Notes: generated by a model not told the origin, from the sequence alone. DNA of 64,000 nt from an uncultured Gemmatimonadota bacterium (GCA_902826615.1 CADEFN010000013.1:1-64000), one strand, 5' to 3'. Positions 37,464-46,146 are shown, numbered from the stretch's first letter. Made by a program: numbers and translations.

Positions 37464-38437
37464 GTGAGGTCACATATCTCGAAGCCATTCGGCAGGCGCT
37501 CTTTGACGAAATGGAGCGCGACCCGAGTGTGTTCTGCATCGGCGAAGACATTGGAGTTTTCGGGGGCGCGTTCAAGGTGACCGAAGGACTCGCGGCGAAG
37601 TTCGGCGACGCCCGCGTCATCGACTCGCCCATTTCGGAGATCGGCATCGTGGGCGCTGCCGCCGGCGCTGCACACATGGGGATGCGCCCCGTGGTGGAGA
37701 TGCAGTTCATCGACTTCATCGCCAACGCCTACGACATCCTCACCAACTACGTCGCCACCGCACGATACCGTGCCTTCCTCCCGTGTCCCATGGTAGTGCG
37801 GGGACCGAGTGGCGGTTATGTGCGCGGCGGTCCGTTCCATTCGCAGAACCCCGAGGCAGGCTTCATCCACACACCAGGGCTCAAGGTGGTCTACCCATCG
37901 ACAGCCGAAGATGCCTATGGCCTGATGAAGTCGGCCATTCGCGACGAGGATTGTGTGCTCTTTTTCGAGCACAAGTACCTCTATCGCCGCATCAAGGGCG
38001 TGTTGCCATCCGGCGACGGCGCGGTCCCCATCGGCAAGGCCCGAGTGGCGAGGGAAGGGAAGGACCTGTCGATCATCACCTATGCAGCGGCCACCTGGAA
38101 GGCGCTCGAGGCGGCGGAGCAGCTGGAGAAGGAAGACGGTCTGTCCGTGGAAGTCATCGACCTGCGTTCCCTGGCCCCCCTCGACGACGAAGCGATTGTG
38201 GCCACGGTGCGAAAAACCAACCGGGTGCTGGTGGTGCACGAGGACACCCGAACCGGTGGGATTGCCGGCGAGATTACCTCCCGCATCAATGAATCGTGTT
38301 TTGCGTGGCTGGACGCGCCCGTCATGCGGGTCACGGCGCACGACATTCCCTTGCCGTACGCTCCGCAGCTCGAAGACTATGTATTGCCGCAGGCGAGTGA
38401 TGTCGTCCGCGCCGCCCGCTGGGTCGCGGCATACTGA
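37460..38437 (+). CDS. 2-Oxoacid dehydrogenase E1, beta subunit
   Basis: 325 residues from ATG 37460 (ATGA overlap; a GTG at 37430 inside the neighbour is rejected). Characteristic blocks are CIGEDIGVFGGAFKVTEGL, DSPISEIGIVGAAAGAA, GPSGGYVRGGPFHSQNPEA and VHEDTRTGGIAGEI. With the alpha subunit it decarboxylates a 2-oxoacid and passes the acyl group to the lipoyl arm of E2. Confidence 0.93.
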   Translation: MSEVTYLEAIRQALFDEMERDPSVFCIGEDIGVFGGAFKVTEGLAAKFGDARVIDSPISEIGIVGAAAGAAHMGMRPVVEMQFIDFIANAYDILTNYVATARYRAFLPCPMVVRGPSGGYVRGGPFHSQNPEAGFIHTPGLKVVYPSTAEDAYGLMKSAIRDEDCVLFFEHKYLYRRIKGVLPSGDGAVPIGKARVAREGKDLSIITYAAATWKALEAAEQLEKEDGLSVEVIDLRSLAPLDDEAIVATVRKTNRVLVVHEDTRTGGIAGEITSRINESCFAWLDAPVMRVTAHDIPLPYAPQLEDYVLPQASDVVRAARWVAAY

Positions 38438-38733
38438 TGGGGGAAGGGCAGTCGGGGCAGGGGGCCAACCTGTCCAACGAGGACGCCGTCGCCTTTGGGC
38501 GGCGTTTTGGTGTCGGGTGCTTTACGTTTTTCGTGGGGGCCTGGAGTGGCGCCATGGTCGGCGTCCTGATCGGAAAGGCCATCGAGGGGGCTCGGCGGGC
38601 ACCGTCCTGCGACGGGCTCCCGACGTGTAACTGGTACGTATATGCCGGAGTGGGCGCCGCCGTCGGGGCGCTGTCACTTCCGCTGCTGGTGTTCTGGCGA
38701 TTGCGGCGTGGCAAGAAGCCGTCATCCACCTAA
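38437..38733 (+). CDS. Small two-helix membrane protein inserted between E1 beta and E2
   Basis: 98 residues; the ATG overlaps the E1 beta stop (TGATG). Two hydrophobic stretches (about 27-47 and 65-87) contain Gly-rich segments (GAMVGVLIGKAIEGA, YAGVGAAVGALSLPL) and bracket a short loop with two cysteines (SCDGLPTC). The C-terminus is basic. Not recognised. The tight overlap suggests it is made with the dehydrogenase complex. Confidence 0.7.
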   Translation: MGEGQSGQGANLSNEDAVAFGRRFGVGCFTFFVGAWSGAMVGVLIGKAIEGARRAPSCDGLPTCNWYVYAGVGAAVGALSLPLLVFWRLRRGKKPSST

Positions 38734-38746
38734 CGAGGACTGAATT

Positions 38747-40072
38747 GTGGCACGCATAGATGTCGTCATGCCCCAGATGGGGGAATCGATCGCCGAGGGC
38801 ACCATGTCCCGGTGGCTCAAGAAGGTGGGCGATACCGTCAAACGCGACGAGCCCCTCTTCGAGATTTCGACCGACAAGGTGGACGCAGAGATTCCGGCGC
38901 CTGGCGCTGGCATTCTGGCCGAAATCCTGGTCACCGAAGGGCAGACGGTTCCGGTGCAGACCGTGGTGGCTCGCCTCGAAACCGACGCCTCGGTGGCGGT
39001 GAGTGCATCAGCTCCGGCCCCGGCTCCTTCGGCCGCAGCGCCCGCTCCGTCGGCACCGGTGAGTGCCGCACCCGCGGCGCCTGTCGCTCCGGCAAAACCG
39101 GCACTCGACGCGCAGCCAGGATCCTTCGAAGAGCGGGTCCGCACTCGCTCGTCACCATTGGTGCGGAAGATTGCGGCCGAACACGGTATCCAGCTCGCCG
39201 GGCTTTCGGGTTCGGGGGTCGCGGGGCGCGTGACCCGCAAGGACATCATGGGGATCATCGAGTCTGGCAGCGCCACCCCGTCGCCCGCCGCGACGCCGGC
39301 GCCGATGGCCTCGATGTACATGCCTAACGGGTATGGCTTCGAGGCCCCGCGTCCCGAGCCATGGCCCGGCGATGTGGTCGAGCCCATGTCAAAGATCCGG
39401 CGTCTGACCGCCGGCCACATGGTCTACTCCAAGCAGACATCGGCGCACGTCACCACGGTGTTTGAGGTCGACCTCACCAAGGTGGCCCGCCTGCGCGCCC
39501 GCATGAAGCCGGAGTTCGAAAAGCAGTACGGCGAGAAGCTGACGTATCTCCCGTTCATCGCCCAGGCGGTGGTGCAGGGACTCCGCAAACACCCGGTGAT
39601 CAATGCCGCAGTGCGCGGCAACGACATCATCTTCCGCAAGCAGTACAACCTTGGCATTGCTGTCGCGCTCGACTGGGGTCTCATTGTCCCCGTGGTCAAG
39701 CGTGCCGACACACTCAACCTGGTCGGCCTCACCAAGGGCATCAACGACCTGGCCAACCGGGCGCGTAGCAAGAAGCTCAAGCCCGACGAAGTGGCGGACG
39801 GGACCTTCACCATCACCAATCCCGGTGTCTTCGGTTCGATGATCGGGACGCCCGTCATTCCGCAGCCTAACGTGGCGATTCTCTGTCTGGGGTCGATCGA
39901 GAAGCGCCCGAAGGTGATGACCGGACCCGACGGCGAAGACACGATCGCCATCCGGACCTGTGCGTTCTTCGCGATGTCGTTTGATCATCGCATCGTCGAT
40001 GGCTCCGACGCCGACCAGTTCATGGCCTTTGTGAAGTCGCAGCTGGAGAACATCCCCGAAACCGGATTCTGA
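38747..40072 (+). CDS. 2-Oxoacid dehydrogenase E2, dihydrolipoamide acyltransferase
   Basis: 441 residues from GTG 38747. One lipoyl domain (1-77) with the modified Lys44 in ISTDKVDAEI, an Ala/Pro linker (about 80-120), a peripheral-subunit-binding domain (about 130-165, SSPLVRKIAAEHGIQL), a second linker, and the catalytic domain with His414 in SFDHRIVDGSDA. It transfers the acyl group from E1 to coenzyme A. Length and single lipoyl domain are normal for branched-chain-type or Gram-positive-type E2. It contains two octamers read as Pro-Asn. Confidence 0.94.
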   Translation: MARIDVVMPQMGESIAEGTMSRWLKKVGDTVKRDEPLFEISTDKVDAEIPAPGAGILAEILVTEGQTVPVQTVVARLETDASVAVSASAPAPAPSAAAPAPSAPVSAAPAAPVAPAKPALDAQPGSFEERVRTRSSPLVRKIAAEHGIQLAGLSGSGVAGRVTRKDIMGIIESGSATPSPAATPAPMASMYMPNGYGFEAPRPEPWPGDVVEPMSKIRRLTAGHMVYSKQTSAHVTTVFEVDLTKVARLRARMKPEFEKQYGEKLTYLPFIAQAVVQGLRKHPVINAAVRGNDIIFRKQYNLGIAVALDWGLIVPVVKRADTLNLVGLTKGINDLANRARSKKLKPDEVADGTFTITNPGVFGSMIGTPVIPQPNVAILCLGSIEKRPKVMTGPDGEDTIAIRTCAFFAMSFDHRIVDGSDADQFMAFVKSQLENIPETGF

Positions 40073-40073
40073 C

Positions 40074-40328
40074 ATGGCGCGTGCGCTCTGCACCCATGCC
40101 TTCCACTTTCCCGTTGCCGAACGGGATCAGGTGCTGGCCGGGTTGCAGGCGCGTCGCGAAGGGCTCAAGGCCCATGGCGTGAAGTACTGGGTGTTCGAGA
40201 ATCCGTCGACACCTGGTATCATGATCGAGTTCTTCGAAGCGTCTGGTCGTGAGGAACTGACGGAGGCGCGTCGTGCCGTCGGTGACACCCGTGCGTCCGA
40301 CGCCATTCTCTCTGAAGTGGAGTTTTGA
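40074..40328 (+). CDS. Small protein of unknown function, ABM-like pattern
   Basis: 84 residues, ATG 1 nt after the E2 stop. The pattern FHFPVAERDQVLAGLQARREGLKAHG followed in a later block by EFFEAS is reminiscent of dimeric alpha/beta-barrel (ABM/NIPSNAP-like) proteins, but this is only a fold-level guess. No metal or cofactor motif. Its place suggests co-expression with the dehydrogenase genes. Confidence 0.62.
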   Translation: MARALCTHAFHFPVAERDQVLAGLQARREGLKAHGVKYWVFENPSTPGIMIEFFEASGREELTEARRAVGDTRASDAILSEVEF

Positions 40329-40331
40329 GCG

Positions 40332-40598
40332 ATGCCCACCCGTAGCGTGACCATCGAAGGGAAGACCTGGCGAGTGTTTCCGTCGGGTTATGTGACGCAG
40401 TACGATCGCGACGAATTCGGCGTGATGTTTGTCGCCGGGGTTGGCGACGCGCGTGAAGTGCGAGTGACACGGTACTCACCCGTGGGGGCGCGCTCGCGAG
40501 AGGCGTCGCTGGGCGAGATGGCCGACACCGACCTGCAGCAGCTCTTTGCACAGTCGCAGCCGAGTCACACTTCGCCCGAAGCAGGGTACGCGCGGTGA
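40332..40598 (+). CDS. Small beta-rich protein of unknown function
   Basis: 88 residues. The N-terminal 60 residues are an alternating strand pattern (VTIEGKTWRVFPSGYVTQYD, EVRVTRYSPVG) and the C-terminus is polar and Gln/Ser-rich. No signal peptide. Its stop overlaps the GTG of the PHP gene by 4 nt. Not recognised. Confidence 0.62.
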   Translation: MPTRSVTIEGKTWRVFPSGYVTQYDRDEFGVMFVAGVGDAREVRVTRYSPVGARSREASLGEMADTDLQQLFAQSQPSHTSPEAGYAR

Positions 40599-41470
40599 CG
40601 GGTGGATCGGCACCCCATGAGGTGCCGGGCGCTCCCCACATCGACCTGCACCTCCATTCCACTGCCTCGGACGGCGCCACCGTGCCCGAAGAGGTGGTGC
40701 GGTCGGCCGTGGCCGCAGGCGTCCACACCATCGCCCTGACCGACCACGACACCGTCGCAGGGGTCGCGGCGGCACGTGCCGAGGCGGCAAAGGGTCCGTT
40801 GCATGTGATCGCGGGGGTGGAGCTCAGCGCGTATCAGGGCGAGCAGGAGGTGCACCTGCTCGGCTTGCACATCGCCGACCTTGAACGCATGGACCAGGGA
40901 CTCGACGCCTTTCGTCATGCCCGCCATCAGCGCGGGGTCGATATGGTCGCGCGTCTCAATACCATCGGCGTGAAGATCACCTTTGACGATGTGCTCTCGG
41001 AGGCGAAAGGTGGGGCGATTGGCCGGCCACATGTCGCCAAGGCGATGGTGGAGAACGGCTGGGCCCGCGATCTCCGCGATGCCTTCGACCGATATCTGGG
41101 CGCGGGGCGTCCGGCCTTTCTTCCGAAAAAACGCCTGACCATGATCGATGCCATCGCCATGGTCCATGACTGTGGCGGTCTCGCAGTGCTCGCGCATCCT
41201 GGCGCGGAATGCAACAAAGCGCGTCTGGCTGCCCTCAAGCTGCACGGGCTGGATGGCGCCGAGGTCATTCATCCCAGCCACTCCATCGAGGATCGGCGCC
41301 GCATTCTGGAAGGCCTCGACTCGTTAGGTATGGTGCCAAGTGGCGGGTCCGACTCACATGGCGCAACCGAAGGCGCTCGGGTGGTCGGTGCGATGCGGGT
41401 ACCTCTGGAGTGGCTCGAGCGGCAGCTGGAGCGGGTGCATGCCCAGCGTCGCGCGGCGGGACAAGCGTGA
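40595..41470 (+). CDS. PHP-domain phosphoesterase (RNase AM / nucleoside-bisphosphatase type)
   Basis: 291 residues from GTG 40595. Metal ligands are seen in DLHLHSTASDG (near 17-27), LTDHDT, GVELSAY, a later HPG motif (VLAHPGAE) and the C-terminal GSDSHG. This layout fits the trpH/YciV-type PHP subfamily that hydrolyses 3',5'-nucleoside bisphosphates or trims 5' ends of RNA. The assignment within the subfamily is by overall length and motif order. Confidence 0.87.
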   Translation: MTGGSAPHEVPGAPHIDLHLHSTASDGATVPEEVVRSAVAAGVHTIALTDHDTVAGVAAARAEAAKGPLHVIAGVELSAYQGEQEVHLLGLHIADLERMDQGLDAFRHARHQRGVDMVARLNTIGVKITFDDVLSEAKGGAIGRPHVAKAMVENGWARDLRDAFDRYLGAGRPAFLPKKRLTMIDAIAMVHDCGGLAVLAHPGAECNKARLAALKLHGLDGAEVIHPSHSIEDRRRILEGLDSLGMVPSGGSDSHGATEGARVVGAMRVPLEWLERQLERVHAQRRAAGQA

Positions 41471-41471
41471 C

Positions 41472-42188
41472 GTGACACGCCCTCCAGTCGCGCTGGTGAC
41501 CGGTGGTGCCAAGCGGCTGGGTGCGGCCATCGCCCGGCTCCTGGCGGCGCGCGGCTGTCAGGTGGCCATCCACTGCAACACGTCACGGGCGGAGGCTGAC
41601 GGGCTTGCCGCTGAAATCGGAGATCAGGCGCGGGTCTTTCAGGCCGATCTCGCGGTCGCGGGGAGTCCTCGCCTTCTGGTCGAGCAGGTGATGCAGTCGT
41701 TTGGAGCCCTCGACGTCCTCATCAACTCGGCCGCTTCGTTTCACCGCACACCGCTCACGAGTGTCACCGAGGCGCAGTGGGATGAGGTGTTCGCCGTGAA
41801 CCTTCGGGCGCCCTTTTTCCTTGCCCTGGAAGCCTCGCGAGTGATGACCGCCGGAGGGTGCATCGTGAACATGTCTGATCTGGCTGCCTTCGAGACATGG
41901 CCCGGTTACATCCCGCATGGCATTGCCAAGGCGGGGGTGGCCACCATGACGCGAAACCTCGCGGGGCAGCTGGCGCCGAATATTCGCGTGAACGCCATCG
42001 CGCCAGGTGTGGTGCTGCTTCCCGACGACATGCCAGAAGCCGAAGTCGCGCGACTGGCGGAAACAACGCCGCTCCGGCGTCACGGCAGCCCCGACGACAT
42101 CACACGTGCCGTCGAATACCTCCTCGATGCCAGGTTTGTCACCGGGGAAGTACTTTTCGTCGACGGCGGCCGTCACGTGCGTCGCTGA
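41472..42188 (+). CDS. SDR-family oxidoreductase with an altered catalytic motif
   Basis: 238 residues from GTG 41472, two bases after the PHP stop; the frame extends upstream to 41340 but that part lies inside the PHP gene. Cofactor loop VTGGAKRLGAAIA has the TGGxxRxG form common in pteridine-reductase/FolM-like SDRs. The structural NSAAS is present. At the usual YxxxK site the sequence is HGIAK, so His replaces the catalytic Tyr (a Tyr sits three residues earlier). It may be inactive, or use a shifted residue. Confidence 0.83.
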   Translation: MTRPPVALVTGGAKRLGAAIARLLAARGCQVAIHCNTSRAEADGLAAEIGDQARVFQADLAVAGSPRLLVEQVMQSFGALDVLINSAASFHRTPLTSVTEAQWDEVFAVNLRAPFFLALEASRVMTAGGCIVNMSDLAAFETWPGYIPHGIAKAGVATMTRNLAGQLAPNIRVNAIAPGVVLLPDDMPEAEVARLAETTPLRRHGSPDDITRAVEYLLDARFVTGEVLFVDGGRHVRR

Positions 42189-42255
42189 CCGGGAACGCGG
42201 GCCTTTGGCGTCGGCTTCGTGAGCTGAAATCTGTTCACCTCTCACTTTTCGTTCT

Positions 42256-43206
42256 GTGGCGCAACACGAATTCGACGTAGTGGTCATCGGCGCGGGACCG
42301 TCGGGAATGACTGCCGGACTGTATGCCGGGCGCGCGATGCTCAAAACAGTTGTCCTCGAGCGCGGCGCCCCTGGTGGCGAGCTGCTCAACACTGAGATGA
42401 TCGAGGACTATCCCGGTTTCGAACGTGTTGAAGGGTGGGACCTCGCGCAGAAGTTCGCTGAGCATGCCAACAAGTTCGGCGCGAACATCCAGAACGCGAA
42501 CGTGGAAACGGTGCGCCGTCTTCCCGACGGCACATTCGAGACCCGCACCGACAACGGCGATCTCTATCACTCACCGACCGTGATCGTCACGGCGGGCGGA
42601 ACACCGATAAAGCTCAATGTCCCCGGAGAGGCCGAATACGCGGGGAAGGGCGTGTCGTATTGTGCGGTGTGTGATGGCGCCTTCTTCAAGGGGCATGTGC
42701 TGGCGGTCGTTGGCGGGGGCGACGCCGCGTGCGAAGAGGCAGACTACCTCACCCGTTACGGCACGAAGGTCTATCTCATTCACCGTCGCGATGAGTTCCG
42801 CGCGTCGAAGATTGTGCAGAAGCGGGTGTTCGAGAACCCGAAGATCGAAGTCATCTGGAACACCGTGGTCGACGAAATCCATGCCGACGAGCAGGGCCTC
42901 GTTGACCGGCTCGCCTTGCGAAACGTGGTCACCGGTGTGGAGTCGACGCTCGCGGCCACCGGCATCTTTGTGTTTGTCGGCTTCAAGCCCAACACCGGGA
43001 TCATCACCGACCATGTCGAGCACGACGCCACGGGATACCTGAATACCGACTGGAACATGCAGACCTCGATTCCCGGGCTTTTTGCGGCCGGGGACGTACG
43101 GGTGCAGCTCACGCGTCAGGTGACCACGGCTGTCGGCGACGCGACCACTGCTGCCGTTGCGGCAGAGAAGTACCTGACGGCGCTGCGAAAGGACAAAACC
43201 CGGTGA
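42256..43206 (+). CDS. trxB: Thioredoxin reductase
   Basis: 316 residues from GTG 42256, without a Shine-Dalgarno sequence. FAD-binding GAGPSGMTAGLYAGRA at the start, the redox pair Cys136/Cys139 in SYCAVCDGAFF, NADPH-binding VVGGGDAACEEADYL and the C-terminal FAD motif FAAGDVRVQ. It reduces thioredoxin with NADPH. The active-site pair reads CAVC, where CATC or CAVC are both common. The next gene overlaps its stop (GTGA). Confidence 0.93.
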   Translation: MAQHEFDVVVIGAGPSGMTAGLYAGRAMLKTVVLERGAPGGELLNTEMIEDYPGFERVEGWDLAQKFAEHANKFGANIQNANVETVRRLPDGTFETRTDNGDLYHSPTVIVTAGGTPIKLNVPGEAEYAGKGVSYCAVCDGAFFKGHVLAVVGGGDAACEEADYLTRYGTKVYLIHRRDEFRASKIVQKRVFENPKIEVIWNTVVDEIHADEQGLVDRLALRNVVTGVESTLAATGIFVFVGFKPNTGIITDHVEHDATGYLNTDWNMQTSIPGLFAAGDVRVQLTRQVTTAVGDATTAAVAAEKYLTALRKDKTR

Positions 43207-43847
43207 AGATCGCGTCGGTTGTGGTCGGTCCGTTCCAGGAGAACACCTGGCTCCTGCTCGACGACACGGTGGGGAAGGCGGTGCTCATTGATCCGGGTGA
43301 CGAGCCGGACAACGTCCTGAATCTCCTCGAGCAATCGGGGGCCGATCTCGAGGCGATCTGGATTACCCACGGACACCTCGATCACATCGGGGCCATCGCC
43401 GGCGTCAAACGGCAATTCGACGTCCCTGTCTATCTGCACGAGGCCGATCTGGCGCTGTACACCACACTGGCCGTGCAAGCCGCAAAGATGTACGGCGTCC
43501 CCTTTGAGCCGCCGCCCCCACCTGACCGGACACTCGCCGAGGGGGATAAGGTGTCGGTCGGGTCACTGACGTTCGATGTCTGGCACCTCCCCGGGCACGC
43601 ACCGGGGCACGTGGCCTTCATCGGCAATGGGGTGATGTTCGGCGGTGACACACTGTTTGCCGGCAGCATCGGCCGCACCGACCTTCCACTCTCGGACGGG
43701 GCCGCCATGCGGCGCTCCCTCGAGCGTATCGCAACATTGCCACCCGGTCTGACGGTCTTGCCGGGGCACGGCCCTGAAACAACGATCGGAGACGAACTGG
43801 AATCGAATCCCTTTCTGACGGGTATCGCACGTCCGCTGTCGCGTTAA
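43203..43847 (+). CDS. Metallo-beta-lactamase-fold hydrolase (glyoxalase II-like)
   Basis: 214 residues from GTG 43203, overlapping trxB by 4 nt. The metal motif is THGHLDHIG with His56, His58, Asp60 and His61, then LPGHAPGH, GGDTLFAGSIGRTDLP and VLPGHGPETT. This matches the YcbL-type small glyoxalase II group. Coupling to trxB suggests a thiol-related substrate (inference). Confidence 0.9.
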   Translation: MKIASVVVGPFQENTWLLLDDTVGKAVLIDPGDEPDNVLNLLEQSGADLEAIWITHGHLDHIGAIAGVKRQFDVPVYLHEADLALYTTLAVQAAKMYGVPFEPPPPPDRTLAEGDKVSVGSLTFDVWHLPGHAPGHVAFIGNGVMFGGDTLFAGSIGRTDLPLSDGAAMRRSLERIATLPPGLTVLPGHGPETTIGDELESNPFLTGIARPLSR

Positions 43848-43924
43848 GCCGGTTTGGTTGCTGGTCTCCGGGCCGCCCGACCAGATTTCGGATCGGCTCC
43901 GGTTCACCTCTCGCCCCGTTTCAC

Positions 43925-44743
43925 ATGCGTCTGCCTCGTTCGCGTTTTCGTCGGTCGGGCTTTATCGGCGTCCTCGGCGCCACGCTGTTGGTCGTCGCGT
44001 GCGACACCACGGTGTCGTTCCGGCCTAACGAGCTGCTCTGGGGCTTTGTCTCCGTCTCGGCGCAGTCCGACGGGTCGGCTCAGCTTCGCACCGCGCCCAA
44101 CGCCATTTTCTTCCGTGGGGAGGTCTCCACGCTGCCGAGCGCTGCGCTCCGCCCTGACTCCTGCTTTGCGGCGCAGACCTACACCCCGCCGTCAAACTCA
44201 TTCAGCGGCGTGACCTATCTCGACGCAGGTCCTACCGTTTCGCTGTCCCTGAGTGGTCGCGCTGACGACCTCGTGCGTCAGTCGATCAGCAGCGTGACCG
44301 CCTACAACCTGGCGAGCGGAACCATCCCCTACCGACCGGGGGATTCGGCGGTGGTTCGGGTCCCAGGTGCCGAGGGCGGGTATCCCGCCACCGAAATTCG
44401 CGCCAAGACGGCCGAAGCCTTCACGCTCCAGAATCCAGTGCCACCGGCGACCGGGGCCATGCCGCTCCGATGGACACCGGCGACCGACACGAACAGCGCC
44501 ATCATCATGCAGATGATCTGGGCGCCGGCAGGCAGCAACCCGGCCAACGCGCGCGAGGTGCGCTGCGCCTTCCGTGATGACGGAGTGGACTCCATCCCAA
44601 GGTCCGCGTTCACAGCCTGGGCCGATTCGACAAATGTGCGACGCGAGTTTATCGCCATTCGACTCCGCACCTTCCTCCGCAACATCAACGGCGGCGCCAT
44701 CCAGTTCACGTCGACGTACCAGGTGCCAACCCCGAGGCCCTGA
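43925..44743 (+). CDS. Lipoprotein of unknown function
   Basis: 272 residues. Twin basic start, hydrophobic core and the lipobox VVAC give a lipoprotein signal ending near Cys26. The mature part is beta-rich with many Thr/Ser/Pro residues and one further Cys pair (SCFAAQ, RCAFRDD) that could form a disulfide. I do not recognise the family. It stands alone, followed by two hairpins. Confidence 0.72.
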   Translation: MRLPRSRFRRSGFIGVLGATLLVVACDTTVSFRPNELLWGFVSVSAQSDGSAQLRTAPNAIFFRGEVSTLPSAALRPDSCFAAQTYTPPSNSFSGVTYLDAGPTVSLSLSGRADDLVRQSISSVTAYNLASGTIPYRPGDSAVVRVPGAEGGYPATEIRAKTAEAFTLQNPVPPATGAMPLRWTPATDTNSAIIMQMIWAPAGSNPANAREVRCAFRDDGVDSIPRSAFTAWADSTNVRREFIAIRLRTFLRNINGGAIQFTSTYQVPTPRP

Positions 44744-44762
44744 AGTCCTCGGCGTGCCCGAC

Positions 44763-44816
44763 CGGCGCCGGGCTCCGGCGCCGCGAGCCCCAGGCTCACA
44801 CAACCCCGCGGTTGTG
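44763..44816 (+). other. Two successive hairpins after the lipoprotein gene
   Basis: CGGCGCCGG/CCGGCGCCG with a 3-nt loop (44763-44783) and CACAAC/GTTGTG with a 6-nt loop (44799-44816). Both are perfect, but no T-run follows, so a terminator role is possible, not shown. Confidence 0.45.
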
Positions 44817-44904
44817 CCGCGACCGACTGCTGGAGGTGGGGTGCGCGCGCCCCACTTGTGTCACGCCTATCGCCGTGATCGCGATTCCCGACTAACGTAC
44901 TCGC

Positions 44905-45360
44905 ATGCGCATCACCACCTGGGCCGAGTACGGCGTTATCTGCGCGCTGCATCTAGCCAAACGTCAGGGCACTGGCCCCGTGACCGGTCGGGACCTCGCC
45001 GCGCGTGAGGGACTCTCGGCCGACTATGTCGAGCAGATTCTCATTCGTCTGCGCCGGGCCGGCTTGATCAACTCCACGCGGGGAGCCAAGGGAGGGTACG
45101 CCCTCTCGCGGGAAGCGCAGGAGATCTCGGTGCGCGAGATCATCGCGGCCTCCGAGCTGGCGACCTTCGATCTCCACTGCGTCTCGCACCCGATAACCGA
45201 GGAGCGGTGCAGCGATGCGCAGAACTGCTCCATTCGTCCGGTGTGGCTCATGCTGCAGCGCCGCATTGACGACGCCCTCGAGAGTGTGTGCCTTGCCGAC
45301 TTGCTGCAGGACGAGCCTAGTGTTCGGCAGCGTGTCGGGTTGCCCGTGCTGCAGGCGTAA
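44905..45360 (+). CDS. Rrf2-family regulator, IscR-like, with iron-sulfur cysteines
   Basis: 151 residues. Winged-helix domain at the N-terminus with YVEQILIRLRRAGLINSTRG and the wing AKGGYALSRE. Three cysteines, Cys92, Cys102 and Cys108 (CSDAQNCSIRPVW), are placed like the [2Fe-2S] ligands of IscR, although the first spacing is 9 instead of 5 residues. It probably senses iron-sulfur status or redox stress. No isc/suf genes are in the window; the ErpA-like gene is 13 kb away. Confidence 0.88.
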   Translation: MRITTWAEYGVICALHLAKRQGTGPVTGRDLAAREGLSADYVEQILIRLRRAGLINSTRGAKGGYALSREAQEISVREIIAASELATFDLHCVSHPITEERCSDAQNCSIRPVWLMLQRRIDDALESVCLADLLQDEPSVRQRVGLPVLQA

Positions 45361-45366
45361 CGCATT

Positions 45367-45876
45367 GTGAGTGTCCTCGACTCCCTCCTCGGGCGCTCGG
45401 CAACGGCTTCGCAGCGGTATGTGCATGCCCTGATGGCCGACCCGGCCGCCAGCGATGTGGAGTGGTTGGGCTCGATCGTGAGCGAGGGGCAGGAGGACCG
45501 CGCCATGTGGGAGCTGCGGTACGCACGCCGCGCCATCGGGCTCATCGTGGCGCAACGCGACGCCCTCGACGACCGCACGGCCTCCGTGGTGGCAAAGGAC
45601 CTCGCAGAAGCGATGCGGGTGGACCGCGCGGTTGCCGCGCCCATGCTCAAGCTCGCCGAGCGCCAGTTCAATGAGCGATTGGGCGCCTACCGTGAGATGG
45701 CGGCCATGCGTGGCCGCGATGACGTGGTCTCAGACCGACTCGGCCGTACCCTGCTGCTCCTGGCGGGTGCTGGACGGGTGAGCGCCGAGGACTCGCAGCG
45801 TGCCGCCACGGTGATGGGCGGGTACTTCACCCAGGCGGCCGAGGCCCTTCGCGTGGCTTTCGGGGGGCGCGCGTAA
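45367..45876 (+). CDS. Helical protein of unknown function
   Basis: 169 residues from GTG 45367, 6 nt after the Rrf2 stop. Entirely helical in appearance with many Arg/Glu/Ala residues, and no cysteine or membrane segment. A segment such as ALMADPAASDVEWLGSIVSEG starts a series of helices. Likely in one transcript with the iron-sulfur regulator. Not recognised. Confidence 0.65.
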   Translation: MSVLDSLLGRSATASQRYVHALMADPAASDVEWLGSIVSEGQEDRAMWELRYARRAIGLIVAQRDALDDRTASVVAKDLAEAMRVDRAVAAPMLKLAERQFNERLGAYREMAAMRGRDDVVSDRLGRTLLLLAGAGRVSAEDSQRAATVMGGYFTQAAEALRVAFGGRA

Positions 45877-45984
45877 CGCCGGTACGAGGGCAAGGTCTCC
45901 CGAAGCTCGTTGCCCAGTTGGCGGGATCTGATCCATCCCCGCGCCCGCGACCAGGGAAGCACACCGGTCTACGGGGTCCTGCAG

Positions 45985-46068
45985 TGCCGAAGGGGGGACT
46001 CGAACCCCCACGGGCTGTCGCCCACTGCACCCTGAATGCAGCGCGTCTACCAGTTCCACCACTTCGGC
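45985..46068 (-). tRNA. tRNA-Leu (anticodon CAG)
   Basis: Read on the minus strand: acceptor GCCGAAG pairs with CUUCGGC and is followed by discriminator A. The anticodon stem CUGCA/UGCAG encloses UUCAGGG with anticodon CAG, a long variable arm follows as in class II tRNAs, and the T-loop GUUCGAG is present. CCA is not encoded. 84 nt. Confidence 0.95.
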
Positions 46069-46130
46069 GAAGTCGGTCAACCTAATCCGGCCGTGGGAGC
46101 GAAGTCAACGCGACTGCACTCTGGCCCGAT

Positions 46131-46138
46131 TAGCTTTG
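46131..46138 (+). promoter_or_regulatory. Possible -10 element TAGCTTTG just before smpB
   Basis: TAGCTTTG ends 8 nt before the smpB ATG, which predicts a leaderless or nearly leaderless message; no ribosome-binding site is seen. The octamer fits the TAnnTTTG consensus known for Bacteroidota promoters. No matching upstream element is evident. Confidence 0.35.
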
Positions 46139-46146
46139 CAGTCATC

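Noticed and set aside
44763-44816. Intrinsic terminator after the lipoprotein gene
   Set aside because: Two good stems but no T-run; not called a terminator.
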